DNA from: Ignavibacteriales bacterium
Lineage (GTDB): Bacteria > Bacteroidota > Ignavibacteria > Ignavibacteriales > Melioribacteraceae
Direction of reading: 5' to 3'
Length of the DNA stretch: 64,000 bases
Assembly: GCA_021740915.1 (NCBI GenBank)
Contig: JAIOYW010000011.1
Location: 120,163-184,162 of the forward strand
Of the stretch, positions 35,276-45,278 are shown piece after piece. A program made the position numbers and the translations under genes. Below the pieces are notes generated by a model. It made no database searches and was not told the DNA's origin. It was given only the letters and a program-made list of their open reading frames with translations. Every line of letters starts with the position of its first letter. Position 1 is the first letter of the stretch.

Positions 35276-37537
35276 TCATTTAATTAGCATCATTTTCCGG
35301 GATATTGTCCTGCTACCGGTCTCAAGTCTGTAAATATACATACCAGAGGATAGGTTATCTCCTGAAAAATGAAATCGATGATATCCCGACTGGCGAATAC
35401 CCTTGAAAATTTCCTCGATTTTTTCCCCCAGTATATTATATACCGAAAGGGATACAAACGATGGCTTATCAAGTGAAAATGAAATCGTTGTAGCCGGATT
35501 AAAAGGATTAGGATAATTTTGATTTAATTCGAAAGTAAACAATCCGGGAAAATTGTTTGCCGACGTAATAAGAGCCGGATTTGTTGAAAATGAGAATGTA
35601 TCCGCCTGAGAAACAGGGCGCCTTGTAAAGACCATCAATGTATCGCCTGCATCAGGCATAATTGGTAATGCAGGTTTGAATGTATTGATCTGACAGTGAA
35701 ATTTCGGGAACGCAGGATCGTATTGAGGCGGGGTCAGTAGTGTAATTGCTTCTCCCGGATCCCAGCGTTTATTTTTGGTGGCATTAGGTTCGGATATAAA
35801 CATTCTAATTTTTTCATTATCAGTCAGATTATATGCAATAAATGGAGTTAAAACTTCTTTAATACCTGCCGAGCTGTATGCTGTATCGAGAGGGAAGGCA
35901 TAGTTTCCACCGGAAATTGTATCCGGATTCCCGAATATCAGCGCGGCATCAATAGGTGCAAGTGTAAAATTGCCGCCCGGTTTGGATATCGTAAAACTAA
36001 TATTTCCGCCGGTATTGTTGAGCAATTTCGAACGGTCATAGTTTAATTCAAAATTATATTCAGGAATAATTTCAACGGCAACTCCATCAAAAATATTTGT
36101 AAGATAGAAAGTTGATATTCCTCTATCCATAATAAAATCCGAGACTTTTATTATTCCTGAAGGAATTTCTTTAATCTCGGCTGTTATTGAAGTTGAAGAA
36201 GTCTGTGGAAAGTCAATTATATAAGAATTTCCAGTGACAGCGGCAGAATCTACCACATGCACGAAAACAGATGCCGTTGAATTACCCGCAGAATGAATAT
36301 ATGATGATGTAAGAATAGTCCCCTGCGGTCCGTATGGACTGAACTCTACCCCTGTTATTTCATAGTCCATATCATCGCTGACCCAATCTGCCCAAACCAC
36401 AAGAATATTATCTCCTTCCACAACTGCAAAGTCCGGCTCCCACTGATAGCCTTCAGTGTTTATATTGATCTGCTGTTCAAATGAGACAGGATAAAGATCC
36501 TGATCAAAATACCGCGCATAAATTCCCTCTCTGCTTCCATCCTGAAGCCAGCTTGACCATACAACGGCGAGGTGACCTGACGGCAGCGCTTTAACTACCG
36601 GAAGCCACTGATAGTAAGCCGAAGTTTTATTTGCACGAACTTCGGAGCCAATTTTCAAGCCATTTTCATCAAATTTCTGCAAATATATTCCACCATCCGA
36701 CTTGTCCTGCTCCCAGCTAACCCAGGCAGCAACAAAACCGCCCTCGGCAAGTGGCGCCAGATTTCCGAACCACTGATAATCGGGCAGGTAACTATTTATG
36801 TTAAATTCGGCACCGACTGAAATGCCCTGCGGGTTAAATATCCTTCCGTACATTCCATAGCCCGGCTCCTCCGGTTTATCCTGTCGCCAGGATTCCCAGA
36901 TAACAACAATATTTCCATTTGATAAATATGCGACATCCGGTCTGCCCTGGCTGTTCAATGTCGTTTCATTTACAAGGAATTCTTCCGAAACCGGATTCCC
37001 ATCATTATCAAATAGTCTTGCATATATTCCCTTATCGCTTCCGTCCTGATCCCACGATTCCCAAACGATCACAAATCCACCATTTGGCGATGCGGCGATG
37101 GCTGGCTTTGTCTGAGAATTACTCAAAAAAGTATTTGCTCTTTGCTCCGGCGATCCCGTCAGGTCGGCATCAAGAATTTTATATTTCACATCAAAAATTG
37201 TTTCAGCTTTTCCTGAGTGGGATGCCCAGGTAACTGCCATTTTCCCATTGCTGAGCGGAGCTGCGTCATGACGCTCCTGATCATAACTGGTGGAATCGTT
37301 AATGATTTCCTCGAAAGATGCAGAGTTTCCGTTTGTATCAATCTTTTTTGCCAAAATATCCCCGCCTGATCCGGCGGCGGACTGATCAGTGGATTGCCAG
37401 AACACTACAAATTCATTCCCGTAATTGATTATGAGAGGCGCACGCTGTGTTGAGTCAGAATAAGAATTTACTGTGAAGCTGTTTTGAGCAAAAGCACTTG
37501 TACTCAGGAGAACGATTATTAGCATTGTTTTTTTCAT
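35276..37537 (-). CDS. Type IX-secreted propeller-like repeat protein
   Basis: 753 residues with a signal peptide (MKKTMLIIVLLSTSAFAQ). Residues 20-400 carry about six copies of a 50-60-residue repeat. Each copy has the pattern W-x-[SD]-W-x-QDGS-x-x-GIYAR-x-F/D-x-x-G-x-x-V/E followed by a hydrophobic strand, forming a probable beta propeller. The middle region is beta-rich and unassigned. The final 75 residues are a sorting domain (YPNPFNPATTISFSL..., ending SSGMYIYRLETG), so it goes out by type IX secretion. No enzymatic motif is visible. It is ten bases from the VanX-like gene but its stop is followed by a hairpin. Confidence 0.78.
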   Translation of the reverse strand: MKKTMLIIVLLSTSAFAQNSFTVNSYSDSTQRAPLIINYGNEFVVFWQSTDQSAAGSGGDILAKKIDTNGNSASFEEIINDSTSYDQERHDAAPLSNGKMAVTWASHSGKAETIFDVKYKILDADLTGSPEQRANTFLSNSQTKPAIAASPNGGFVIVWESWDQDGSDKGIYARLFDNDGNPVSEEFLVNETTLNSQGRPDVAYLSNGNIVVIWESWRQDKPEEPGYGMYGRIFNPQGISVGAEFNINSYLPDYQWFGNLAPLAEGGFVAAWVSWEQDKSDGGIYLQKFDENGLKIGSEVRANKTSAYYQWLPVVKALPSGHLAVVWSSWLQDGSREGIYARYFDQDLYPVSFEQQININTEGYQWEPDFAVVEGDNILVVWADWVSDDMDYEITGVEFSPYGPQGTILTSSYIHSAGNSTASVFVHVVDSAAVTGNSYIIDFPQTSSTSITAEIKEIPSGIIKVSDFIMDRGISTFYLTNIFDGVAVEIIPEYNFELNYDRSKLLNNTGGNISFTISKPGGNFTLAPIDAALIFGNPDTISGGNYAFPLDTAYSSAGIKEVLTPFIAYNLTDNEKIRMFISEPNATKNKRWDPGEAITLLTPPQYDPAFPKFHCQINTFKPALPIMPDAGDTLMVFTRRPVSQADTFSFSTNPALITSANNFPGLFTFELNQNYPNPFNPATTISFSLDKPSFVSLSVYNILGEKIEEIFKGIRQSGYHRFHFSGDNLSSGMYIYRLETGSRTISRKMMLIK

Positions 37538-37547
37538 TTTCGTCTCC

Positions 37548-38225
37548 TTATTTCATCTGAAAATCTAATAAAGGAAAGGTATTCGCTCCGGGAACTTCGT
37601 AATGCCACCATTCAGCTCCGTAGAGTAACAGTCCTGCGACATTAACCATCGTATTTTTTAGTAATTCCCTGTTGGCAATTACATTGGAAGGAAGATTAGG
37701 ATAGCCGTGTGAGGCTTTATTCGAAAAATCGTCGAATTTTGTCGGCATTGGAAGTTCCATCCCGGTAGCAAGATCAATTAGTGTGAGATCCACTGCACCG
37801 CCCCTGTTATGTTTGGAGCCGGAGTTCGGATCGGCGATGTAAGCCGGGTTCGGGTAAATCTCGAACAAGAGATATTGCACCGCCCTCGGTCTATAACCAT
37901 CCCAAATTTTTATACCTATTCCCTGCGGGTAGGAATTTCCGTCATGAACCCTGATTTTCCGCAAACTGTCCTGTGCTGTTTTAAGACTTTTAGCAAGCTT
38001 ATAAACTAAAAGACATTCGTTGGCTGTATAAAATTTTGGCAGGCTGATGTTTCCTTCTGGTAAATTCCTGAATACGTGATCCGGGGTGGAATACCTCATG
38101 TCAATAACGATATCGTATATCAGGTCTTTTGGGTTGACAAGTTCGTCATCCTGCTGGGCAAAAACCCCGGTATTAAACCCGGTGACAAGAAAAATTATCA
38201 GGATGCTCAGGTTTATCTTATTCAT
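37548..38225 (-). CDS. VanX/DdpX-like D-alanyl-D-alanine dipeptidase
   Basis: 225 residues with a signal peptide ending in FAQ (about residue 24). The zinc site of M15D peptidases is present: H139 and D146 in SKHNRGGAVDLTL and H208 in EWWHYE, with E205 as likely general base. R112 in DGYRP is the transition-state Arg. VanX cytoplasmic enzymes remove D-Ala-D-Ala in vancomycin resistance, but this one looks secreted, which points to periplasmic dipeptide turnover instead. The start overlaps the acyl-CoA synthetase stop by eight bases. Confidence 0.85.
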   Translation of the reverse strand: MNKINLSILIIFLVTGFNTGVFAQQDDELVNPKDLIYDIVIDMRYSTPDHVFRNLPEGNISLPKFYTANECLLVYKLAKSLKTAQDSLRKIRVHDGNSYPQGIGIKIWDGYRPRAVQYLLFEIYPNPAYIADPNSGSKHNRGGAVDLTLIDLATGMELPMPTKFDDFSNKASHGYPNLPSNVIANRELLKNTMVNVAGLLLYGAEWWHYEVPGANTFPLLDFQMK

Positions 38226-40290
38226 ATCTTATCCTTGCATCAACTATTATAAAATCATCATTTTTAGTAAGTATAAGGGGATTAAAGTCCAGTTCAGATA
38301 TGTTTTTTTCTGTTCTGACAAATTCCGCAACATTCCTGATCAGCCTTCTCAATTTACGAATATCTACAGGACGTTCTCCGCGGACTCCCCCGATTATTCT
38401 GCCGATATTAGTTGAATAAATCAGTTCATTAATATCCTCATCGACCATATAGGCTGAACGAATTGCCGTGTCACAGATAACTTCGACATACTTTCCACCG
38501 GTTCCAAACATAATCACCGGTCCAAAAGATTTATCCCTCACTGCGCCGATCAGAATTTCCTGCTTGCCGTTTACAAACTTTTGTATCTGGAAACTTTCAA
38601 GTTCAAAACCGAATTCCCGGAACCGTGTTTTCATCTGAGCGGCTTCTTTTTTAAGTTCATCCCAATCCGCTATCTCAGTAACAACGGCTCCTATTTCCGA
38701 TTTATGAACTATTTCCTTATTCAGCCCTTTGAGAACAACCGGAAAATTTTCGATATCGACTTCATCCAATGAGGCTGCCTGTGAGAATACTGATTCCACA
38801 TAAGGGAATCCTTTTTCATAAGACAACTGATAAAACTGTTCCGGGGTCAGGAATCCTGATTTTGCTTTTCCATATGCAGTAAATTCGCCAAACATTGATA
38901 AATATTCCGGTGCGAAAAATTCGATCTTTTCCTTTGCTGCGTGATATTTCAGCATGTTTCCAAGAACAAGTGCGGGGTCTTCAGGATTTCTGAACAGCGG
39001 CAGGTGCTTTTTCGATCTCAATCTGTATTCTTCCCAGAATTCCGGTAGCGGCATATCTACCTGAAGAATTGGTTTCTGCGTTTTTATTCCATAAACGGCT
39101 TCACTCACTTCAAACGGATTAACCATAACCGGCTGCACAAAAATTGAAATTATGGCATCAACTGCTGGGTCGGCGGCAATTGTTTCAACTACGTTTCTGT
39201 AAGTTTCGGGAGTTGCCCCAGGCAGAAGATCTACCGGATTCGAAAGGCTGCCTTCAGGATTGACAATTTCTTTGAGTTTCTCGGTTGTGGAATAACTGAA
39301 AACAGCAAGTGACAGATTGTTTTTTTCGAGACTATCTACGGCAAGAATTGCCGGTCCTCCGGCGTTCGTAACGATAGCGATATTTTTTCCGGCGGGTATA
39401 GGGAAATTGTCAAATCCTTTTGCCGTATTAAAAAGGTCATTAATGTTATCTACTCTGATAATTCCGAATTGTTTCAGAATTGCATCTACAACATTGTTAT
39501 CTGAACTTAGTGCACCCGTATGCGATGAAGCGGCTTTCATCCCGCCGGAAGTTTTACCGGCTTTTAGTATTATCACTGGTTTTTTTAATCTATGTTCAAC
39601 ACATTTTCGAACAAAACCAAGCCCGTTTACAAAACTCTCAAGGTAAAAAGTCAAACTGCTGATCCTTGAGTCCTTCATCCAGAAATCAAGCAGATCATTT
39701 TCATTAAGATCAGTTTTATTGCCGGCGCTGATAAAATGACCAAACCGGATATCTGTCTCACGAAGCGAATTCAAAACAGCGGCTCCGAGTGCGCCACTCT
39801 GGGAAAAAAAAGCAGTGCTTCCCGATTCCGGCTGCTCCGCCACGAACGTTGCATTGAGTTTTACTTCAGATAAAGTATTAACTAAGCCCATACAGTTGGG
39901 ACCGACTAATCTTGCACCGGCAGTTTTAATTTTTTCAAAAATCCTGTTTTCAAGCTCTTCCCCCTCTTTGCCTGTTTCTCTGAAGCCTGCGGTTATCAGC
40001 AGGATTGATTTAATTCCCTTAGTCAGAACTTTTTCCACAGTTTCTTCGACAAATTGTTTGGGAATCACAATCAGCGCAAGGGAGGGAATTTCCGGTAATT
40101 CAGCAATGGAGGGATAGCAGCGATAGCCGAATATCTGATCTTGTTTGGGATTTACGGGATAGATGCCGCCCCGGTAACCATAGGATCTGATATTCTTAAG
40201 TATTTCGTATCCTATAGATTTTTCTTTTCCAGATGCTCCGATTATTGCAATTGATTCGGGGTAAAAGAAATTGCTAACTGCGGAATCCAT
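38218..40290 (-). CDS. ADP-forming acyl-CoA synthetase (acetate-CoA ligase family), fused alpha-beta
   Basis: Starting at ATG 40290 (MDSAVSNFFYPESIAIIGASG), 690 residues. The N-terminal CoA-binding Rossmann domain has GASG at 18-21, the ligase-CoA domain follows with the active-site His in SSHTGALS (about residue 260), and the C-terminal ATP-grasp domain starts near residue 460 (FPVVLKGLNKE, HKSEIGAVVTE). Subunits are fused in one chain. It makes ATP from acyl-CoA, phosphate and ADP, or the reverse, useful for acetate production in anaerobes. Upstream in-frame codons to 40383 have no homology. The overlap with the VanX-like gene suggests coupled translation but no common pathway is obvious. 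Confidence 0.88.
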   Translation of the reverse strand: MDSAVSNFFYPESIAIIGASGKEKSIGYEILKNIRSYGYRGGIYPVNPKQDQIFGYRCYPSIAELPEIPSLALIVIPKQFVEETVEKVLTKGIKSILLITAGFRETGKEGEELENRIFEKIKTAGARLVGPNCMGLVNTLSEVKLNATFVAEQPESGSTAFFSQSGALGAAVLNSLRETDIRFGHFISAGNKTDLNENDLLDFWMKDSRISSLTFYLESFVNGLGFVRKCVEHRLKKPVIILKAGKTSGGMKAASSHTGALSSDNNVVDAILKQFGIIRVDNINDLFNTAKGFDNFPIPAGKNIAIVTNAGGPAILAVDSLEKNNLSLAVFSYSTTEKLKEIVNPEGSLSNPVDLLPGATPETYRNVVETIAADPAVDAIISIFVQPVMVNPFEVSEAVYGIKTQKPILQVDMPLPEFWEEYRLRSKKHLPLFRNPEDPALVLGNMLKYHAAKEKIEFFAPEYLSMFGEFTAYGKAKSGFLTPEQFYQLSYEKGFPYVESVFSQAASLDEVDIENFPVVLKGLNKEIVHKSEIGAVVTEIADWDELKKEAAQMKTRFREFGFELESFQIQKFVNGKQEILIGAVRDKSFGPVIMFGTGGKYVEVICDTAIRSAYMVDEDINELIYSTNIGRIIGGVRGERPVDIRKLRRLIRNVAEFVRTEKNISELDFNPLILTKNDDFIIVDARIRYE

Positions 40291-40460
40291 ATCTGCCTGT
40301 ATTATTAAGAGACTTTGTACTAAAAATAAGGAAATTGGTTTGTAAAATCTAAATATTATTTGATTTAAAGACGCTTCAGGCATGACAATTTTGTATTAAC
40401 TGAACTTAATCCGTAAATCCTGAAGGTGTCCGGGCCACATTTTTAGAAAAGTTTTATGAC

Positions 40461-41879
40461 TTATCTCTTCTTTGCAAATGGCAAAGTGACCGAGAAATTA
40501 AACCATCGCCCTCCGTCTTCCGAACCACTGCTTAACGGATCAGTAAAACCCTGACCTGTGCCGCTGATTTCCTTATTAACTGAATATATTGGAAGTATCT
40601 GGCTAATACTCCCCTTAAAATCCAGCCCCAGCATAGTGAAGTCAATTATTAACCTGAAATAAGCAAGACCGGCTTCCTTTATCTTAAACCCGGAACGCAC
40701 GTAATGAGAAACCCCAATCGCAAGAAAAATAGGCTGCCAGGTTTCAATTGCAGCATCCGGAACAATCCGAATAATAGACAACTGGGGTGTAAACGTAATT
40801 TTGCCAAACGTGTATGAGATTCGCCCTTCAACTTCTTCCGCCTCAATTTTTGCAGTACCCCTGAAATACAGCCGGCTGAGAAACAATGATTCAATAATCC
40901 CGGTGAATGGCCAGGATTCAATGGAGCCGATAATTTTTGCATCTAAATAATGATATTTTGCGGAAAGATTTAAGCCCCAAACATCTGCCCCCGTGTCCCT
41001 ATAACTCAACTCAAAACGGGTATAATTTAATTTTGTGAATTTTATATATCCGAAACCAAGCCCATCTTTCTGCAGACCGAATTCTGAACGGAGTGAATAC
41101 TTTTCAATACTCCCGGAAAATACCGGTTTATCCTTTCCGTAACCACAGTTCACACTCCAGCGGTCAAATTTGGAAAGGCTTGAAAGCGAATACTCAAAAA
41201 TGTTCCTGACTTGACGCGGAGTAAAAGTTTCATAGTCGGCTTCCAGAAGGAAATACGGGAATCTATAACGAATTTTATGCCCGACACTGAAAATTGATAA
41301 GGGATTTTTCAGCGCAAGATTTACTTTATCGTATTTTGCAAATAAACCAAGCGGGGGAGTTTGAACAGAAAATGCAAGTTCATAATTTTTTGTGTTCTTG
41401 TCTTGCAGAAATATTCCAAATCCTCCGTTATAATCAATAATATTCTGCTCCTCGGCAGCAGTGAGTCTGATTCCGGCATCGGCGCTAATCCAGTCAGATT
41501 CGCCATAATAATTGACCGCCGCTGATGATGAATTTTGCCTGAGTTCAAATGACAGTTCCTTAATTTTATCAAATCTCGAGGCATCAAACCGGCTCCGGTT
41601 AATATTAATCGAAAATTTTCCAATCCTGGAAGATTGCCGTAGTTTAATTCCGTAAAAATCTCCTGTGATATTTTCAGTGTGTTTACTGTTTGAAAATTTA
41701 TAGATATTAAAATTGTCAGAGTAAACCGACAGATCAGATCCGCTATCACCATCATTCTGCCCATAAACTGGGAGAAATGAAATAAAGAAAGCAATCAGAC
41801 AGGATAATATGAACAGAGCGGAGTATTTACCCCGCTCTGTTCTTTTTTTCAATATATCACGGATAAGTTTTTGCAACAT
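40461..41879 (-). CDS. Putative outer-membrane beta-barrel protein
   Basis: 472 residues with a signal-like hydrophobic stretch (about 20-40, ending VYG) and then alternating polar/aromatic strands throughout (RIGKFSININRSRFD, GFGYIKFTKLNYTRFELSYRD, FTPQLSIIRI) with the last residue an Arg and a Phe near the end. This is the look of an outer-membrane barrel, but the family is not recognised. It lies 12 bases downstream of the lipoprotein gene, so both probably form one unit. Confidence 0.6.
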   Translation of the reverse strand: MLQKLIRDILKKRTERGKYSALFILSCLIAFFISFLPVYGQNDGDSGSDLSVYSDNFNIYKFSNSKHTENITGDFYGIKLRQSSRIGKFSININRSRFDASRFDKIKELSFELRQNSSSAAVNYYGESDWISADAGIRLTAAEEQNIIDYNGGFGIFLQDKNTKNYELAFSVQTPPLGLFAKYDKVNLALKNPLSIFSVGHKIRYRFPYFLLEADYETFTPRQVRNIFEYSLSSLSKFDRWSVNCGYGKDKPVFSGSIEKYSLRSEFGLQKDGLGFGYIKFTKLNYTRFELSYRDTGADVWGLNLSAKYHYLDAKIIGSIESWPFTGIIESLFLSRLYFRGTAKIEAEEVEGRISYTFGKITFTPQLSIIRIVPDAAIETWQPIFLAIGVSHYVRSGFKIKEAGLAYFRLIIDFTMLGLDFKGSISQILPIYSVNKEISGTGQGFTDPLSSGSEDGGRWFNFSVTLPFAKKR

Positions 41880-41891
41880 CCGTTCCGCTTG

Positions 41892-43814
41892 TTAATAAGT
41901 GATTGTAACTTCATTCGAATAAACCGGATTTTTCAGAACTAAAAACAGATCTGACCAGTAATATATGTCGCCCTGCTCTTCCGGATAATATGTGCGGAGA
42001 CGATATGTATATTGAACCCCGCTCTCAACATTCATATCGAGCGCTGAAAAGTATGGATAATCGATAGAAAGATACGGGAGAATGTAACTTCCCCCTGAAA
42101 TTTTCCTTTCAATTTTATAAACACTTTCCCATTCGTAGGAATAACTTAGATTATCGACAAACCAATTGAGCCGTATTCCCGCAGGCGAATAATTTTTCTG
42201 TGCAGTGAGATTGGAAACAGCCCTCGGCAGACGGATGTTGCACCAGACCCATTCCTTTGCTTTGACCCCTGCAAAAGGAGCCGGACTAAGATTTATTAGT
42301 TCTCTTTCGACACCATTCTGAACTACTGCAAATTTCGTTATTGGCTGGGCAGTTGTGCCGGCATCTCTCAGAAAGAAACTGAACCATCCCCATTCTTCGG
42401 TGACGGTTGAATAGGTTTGATTATTAAATGTGACTTTCAGAGTGATGCCCTCGCCCTGGTAAGAATAATAATCATTCGGGTATAATGATATATATCCCTC
42501 GAGGACGAATGCAAACTCTTCATCAATATGCATTATCCTTTTAATTGTTTCCTGCTGCATACCGGGCAAAAGTCCCCCAAAGGTAGGATCGGGAAAATTA
42601 AATTCAGCATATGTCTCGGCATCGAATGCCAGATGAATATCTTCACTGCCATGAGGAGTTACTGTGTAGGGTGGAAGCCAGTCTTTTTTAGGATTGGGGG
42701 GCGGATTAGCAAAAAAATTACCCAGATTTACCTGAACAGTATAATCATTGCCATCAGTATCAGCATCTTTAATAGTGACAGTGTGATTCTGAGAAAGTGC
42801 AGTTTCAATTTTATTGAGATAGGTTTTTAATGTATCAAGATCAACCTGTTCAACACCATCATGTCCAAGTTTAATAATTGCATCCGATTTCGAACCTGAG
42901 ATCCTCTCAAGATAGTCAATTCCCTTTTCAATCTTTGTAATAATCGTATTAAATGTGGTTTTTGCATCCGAAGCTGTTTGTTTTCCAGTACTACCCAACA
43001 CAAAAAAGGTTGTATTATTCTGGTTTAGAGCAGTAAGAAGACTGCTCTGCGTGTAATCAGAAAGTTCAAAAGAATAAATAAGAGCAGCCTGGATGTTAAA
43101 TTTAATTCCATGCATCATCGCATTCATAAGGGCTGCTTCTGTCGGATATACCGTTACGGAGTTTAAAGATGGATCGCCCTGCATTTTACCGGTAATATTG
43201 AACCGGAAGGATTCATCAGAGTCGAGTTTTGATAAATGATTGATCGCTGACTGAACTTTTGGTAGAAAATTATTTTTTAAAACGGATTGCACTCTGCTTA
43301 TAAGCGGTGGATCTTTCATTGCATTCTGCAAAGTAAACAATATTCCGCCCGCCGCCGCTGTAGTAGTAAAACTCATGCTTCGGGTTGTCCGGGGTAAGAT
43401 AGTTGCAGATAAAAGATCTCTCACCGGTTTTGATCTTTTTTCAAACGAACTTGCCGAAGAGTCAATGTCTTTGATCAGTTGTTTTATCTCAGGATCAGAA
43501 TACGCAGCGAGAACTTCCGTAAGCGCCGCTCCAAAATGAGCATCAGTGTTGTTTTCGTCCAGTGTCACAGCCTGATCATAGAGATCAAGTGCAGTTGCAA
43601 AGTCGTACTGATCCATATCGGAAATGCTGTTGATTTCTCCGTTAAGCATATTATTCATCTGTGTTTCAACCTGTGCATACGCCTGATCGGATAGTTCTTT
43701 CGATTTTTCAGGGTCAGGGGTGTTTTCTGGTTCTGTAGTCTGCTCACAGCCAACCGCAGAAAGAAAAAGGAGAGGTAATAATAAAAGCCGATAGATTGGT
43801 CTTGTAATTTTCAT
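41892..43814 (-). CDS. Lipoprotein with TPR-like N-terminal half
   Basis: 640 residues with a lipobox ending at C23 (LSAVGC). Residues 35-110 look like a TPR pair (QYDFATALDLYDQAVTLDENNTDAHFGAALTEVL, split). The middle is helical and then beta-rich; the final ~110 residues resemble a fibronectin-type III fold with VQYTYRLRTYYPEE. It is the first gene of a two-gene unit with the barrel-like protein downstream. No enzymatic motif is seen. Cell-envelope assembly is a plausible role by context only. Confidence 0.65.
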   Translation of the reverse strand: MKITRPIYRLLLLPLLFLSAVGCEQTTEPENTPDPEKSKELSDQAYAQVETQMNNMLNGEINSISDMDQYDFATALDLYDQAVTLDENNTDAHFGAALTEVLAAYSDPEIKQLIKDIDSSASSFEKRSKPVRDLLSATILPRTTRSMSFTTTAAAGGILFTLQNAMKDPPLISRVQSVLKNNFLPKVQSAINHLSKLDSDESFRFNITGKMQGDPSLNSVTVYPTEAALMNAMMHGIKFNIQAALIYSFELSDYTQSSLLTALNQNNTTFFVLGSTGKQTASDAKTTFNTIITKIEKGIDYLERISGSKSDAIIKLGHDGVEQVDLDTLKTYLNKIETALSQNHTVTIKDADTDGNDYTVQVNLGNFFANPPPNPKKDWLPPYTVTPHGSEDIHLAFDAETYAEFNFPDPTFGGLLPGMQQETIKRIMHIDEEFAFVLEGYISLYPNDYYSYQGEGITLKVTFNNQTYSTVTEEWGWFSFFLRDAGTTAQPITKFAVVQNGVERELINLSPAPFAGVKAKEWVWCNIRLPRAVSNLTAQKNYSPAGIRLNWFVDNLSYSYEWESVYKIERKISGGSYILPYLSIDYPYFSALDMNVESGVQYTYRLRTYYPEEQGDIYYWSDLFLVLKNPVYSNEVTITY

Positions 43815-44342
43815 TTTCCCGCCTTAAAAATTATTGTTCATTGATTTTCAATACGCCCATTTTATTCCCGGTTATGGTTAATATCTAAAAAAATCGAGAT
43901 AAAACGGCTAAAAAATTACTGTACAGGAAACATATTATTAAATCAATTATTTACAAAATCTCCTTAAAAGCCAGGCATTCATTTTGTCACTAAAATTCAA
44001 ATGTTTTTAAGAATCAGTCATAGTAGAAAACCATACCCTTTTTATAACCTGTTGTAAATAAATGACCTGATTTTAAACTAATTATAAAAATGAGAGAATG
44101 GCTGAATTTGATTTAAATCAATTCTTGAAAAAAAAATTAACCGGGAATAAAAAAAATTATCATTCCCCGACGATATTTGTCGCTCAACCATAATATTCTC
44201 CACGATTATTAATATTCCGGAATAATACGAAATATCAGCCTTAAATTAATTCCGGACAGTAAAAGTAGCCTTGCTGTTTATTCATCTCTACATTATTTTG
44301 CTTAAATTTAGAGACTTAATGAAAAACAAACATTATTCCTCT
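43815..44342. other. Divergent AT-rich promoter region
   Basis: 528 bases between the minus-strand lipoprotein gene and the plus-strand kinase gene. It is very AT-rich with runs of A and no coding signal. It must contain promoters in both directions; none could be pinned down. An in-frame ATG at 44319 is an alternative start of the kinase. Confidence 0.45.
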
Positions 44343-45263
44343 ATGAATTATTATATCGGACTTGATGGCGGCGGAACGAAAACAAAACTTGTGCTGACAG
44401 ACCAGCATCTCAATGTGCTGTGTGAAAAAAACGGCGGTCCTTCTACATTTATTCTAATCGGGACAGACAAGGTATGTGAAATGCTCTGGCAGATATTAAC
44501 TTCGGCTGTTGAAGAATGTGGTCTTGACCCCTCTGAGATTCGTGGTGTTTTAATTGGAACGACAGGCGCCGGAAGGCGATCTGATGCAGAGTCTCTCGAA
44601 AATGCTTTTGGTCTATTCAACAAAACGAATGGGAATCTCTTCCCTAATTTCAGAGTCGAAAGTGATGCCCGTATTGCACTTGAGGGAGCTTTTTCAGGAA
44701 AACCCGGAAGTATTCTGATTGCAGGTACCGGGTCAATAATGTTCGGCAAGGACAATCTGGAGAATATCCACAGGATCGGAGGATACGGCAGATTTATAGG
44801 CGACGAGGGAAGCGGATATATGCTCGGTAAGCGGGGATTGATTGCCGTTGCTAATGATTATGACGGGCGGGACATTAAAACAAGCCTGACAAAACTCATA
44901 GCTGAAACTTTCGGGATAACTGATCCGGCGACTCTGATAACAGAAATTTATAAAAATAATTTCGACATTGCCTCTGTCGCTCCTCTTGTAATTAAATGCG
45001 CACATTCAGGTGATGAACTTTGTATGCAGATAATTGATGAAGAAATTGACTCATTAATTAAACATATCAGAGCGATGAGCATTAAACTAAATGAAAAAAG
45101 AATGAATATTTCACTTATCGGCGGACTTATAACCACCGATAATTTTTATGCAAATCTGTTTAGGCAAAAAATCTCGGATATTCTTACAAATGTAATTATG
45201 AAGGATCCAGATTATTCGCCTGCAATCGGTGCAGCTATTATGGCTAAAGCCTATTTCCATTAA
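44343..45263 (+). CDS. BadF/BadG-type amino-sugar kinase (N-acetylglucosamine kinase-like)
   Basis: 306 residues from ATG 44343 (MNYYIGLDGGGTKTKLVLTD), where the ASKHA phosphate-1 loop DGGGTKT lies at residues 8-14. The phosphate-2 loop is IAGTGSIMFG and the adenosine side has IGGYGRFIGDEGSGYMLGKRG (split), the N-acetylglucosamine kinase signature. It phosphorylates amino sugars using ATP. Together with the next two genes it fits recycling of GlcNAc from cell-wall fragments. The next gene starts 15 bases on. Confidence 0.88.
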   Translation: MNYYIGLDGGGTKTKLVLTDQHLNVLCEKNGGPSTFILIGTDKVCEMLWQILTSAVEECGLDPSEIRGVLIGTTGAGRRSDAESLENAFGLFNKTNGNLFPNFRVESDARIALEGAFSGKPGSILIAGTGSIMFGKDNLENIHRIGGYGRFIGDEGSGYMLGKRGLIAVANDYDGRDIKTSLTKLIAETFGITDPATLITEIYKNNFDIASVAPLVIKCAHSGDELCMQIIDEEIDSLIKHIRAMSIKLNEKRMNISLIGGLITTDNFYANLFRQKISDILTNVIMKDPDYSPAIGAAIMAKAYFH

Positions 45264-45278
45264 AGTAAAAGGCACAAA

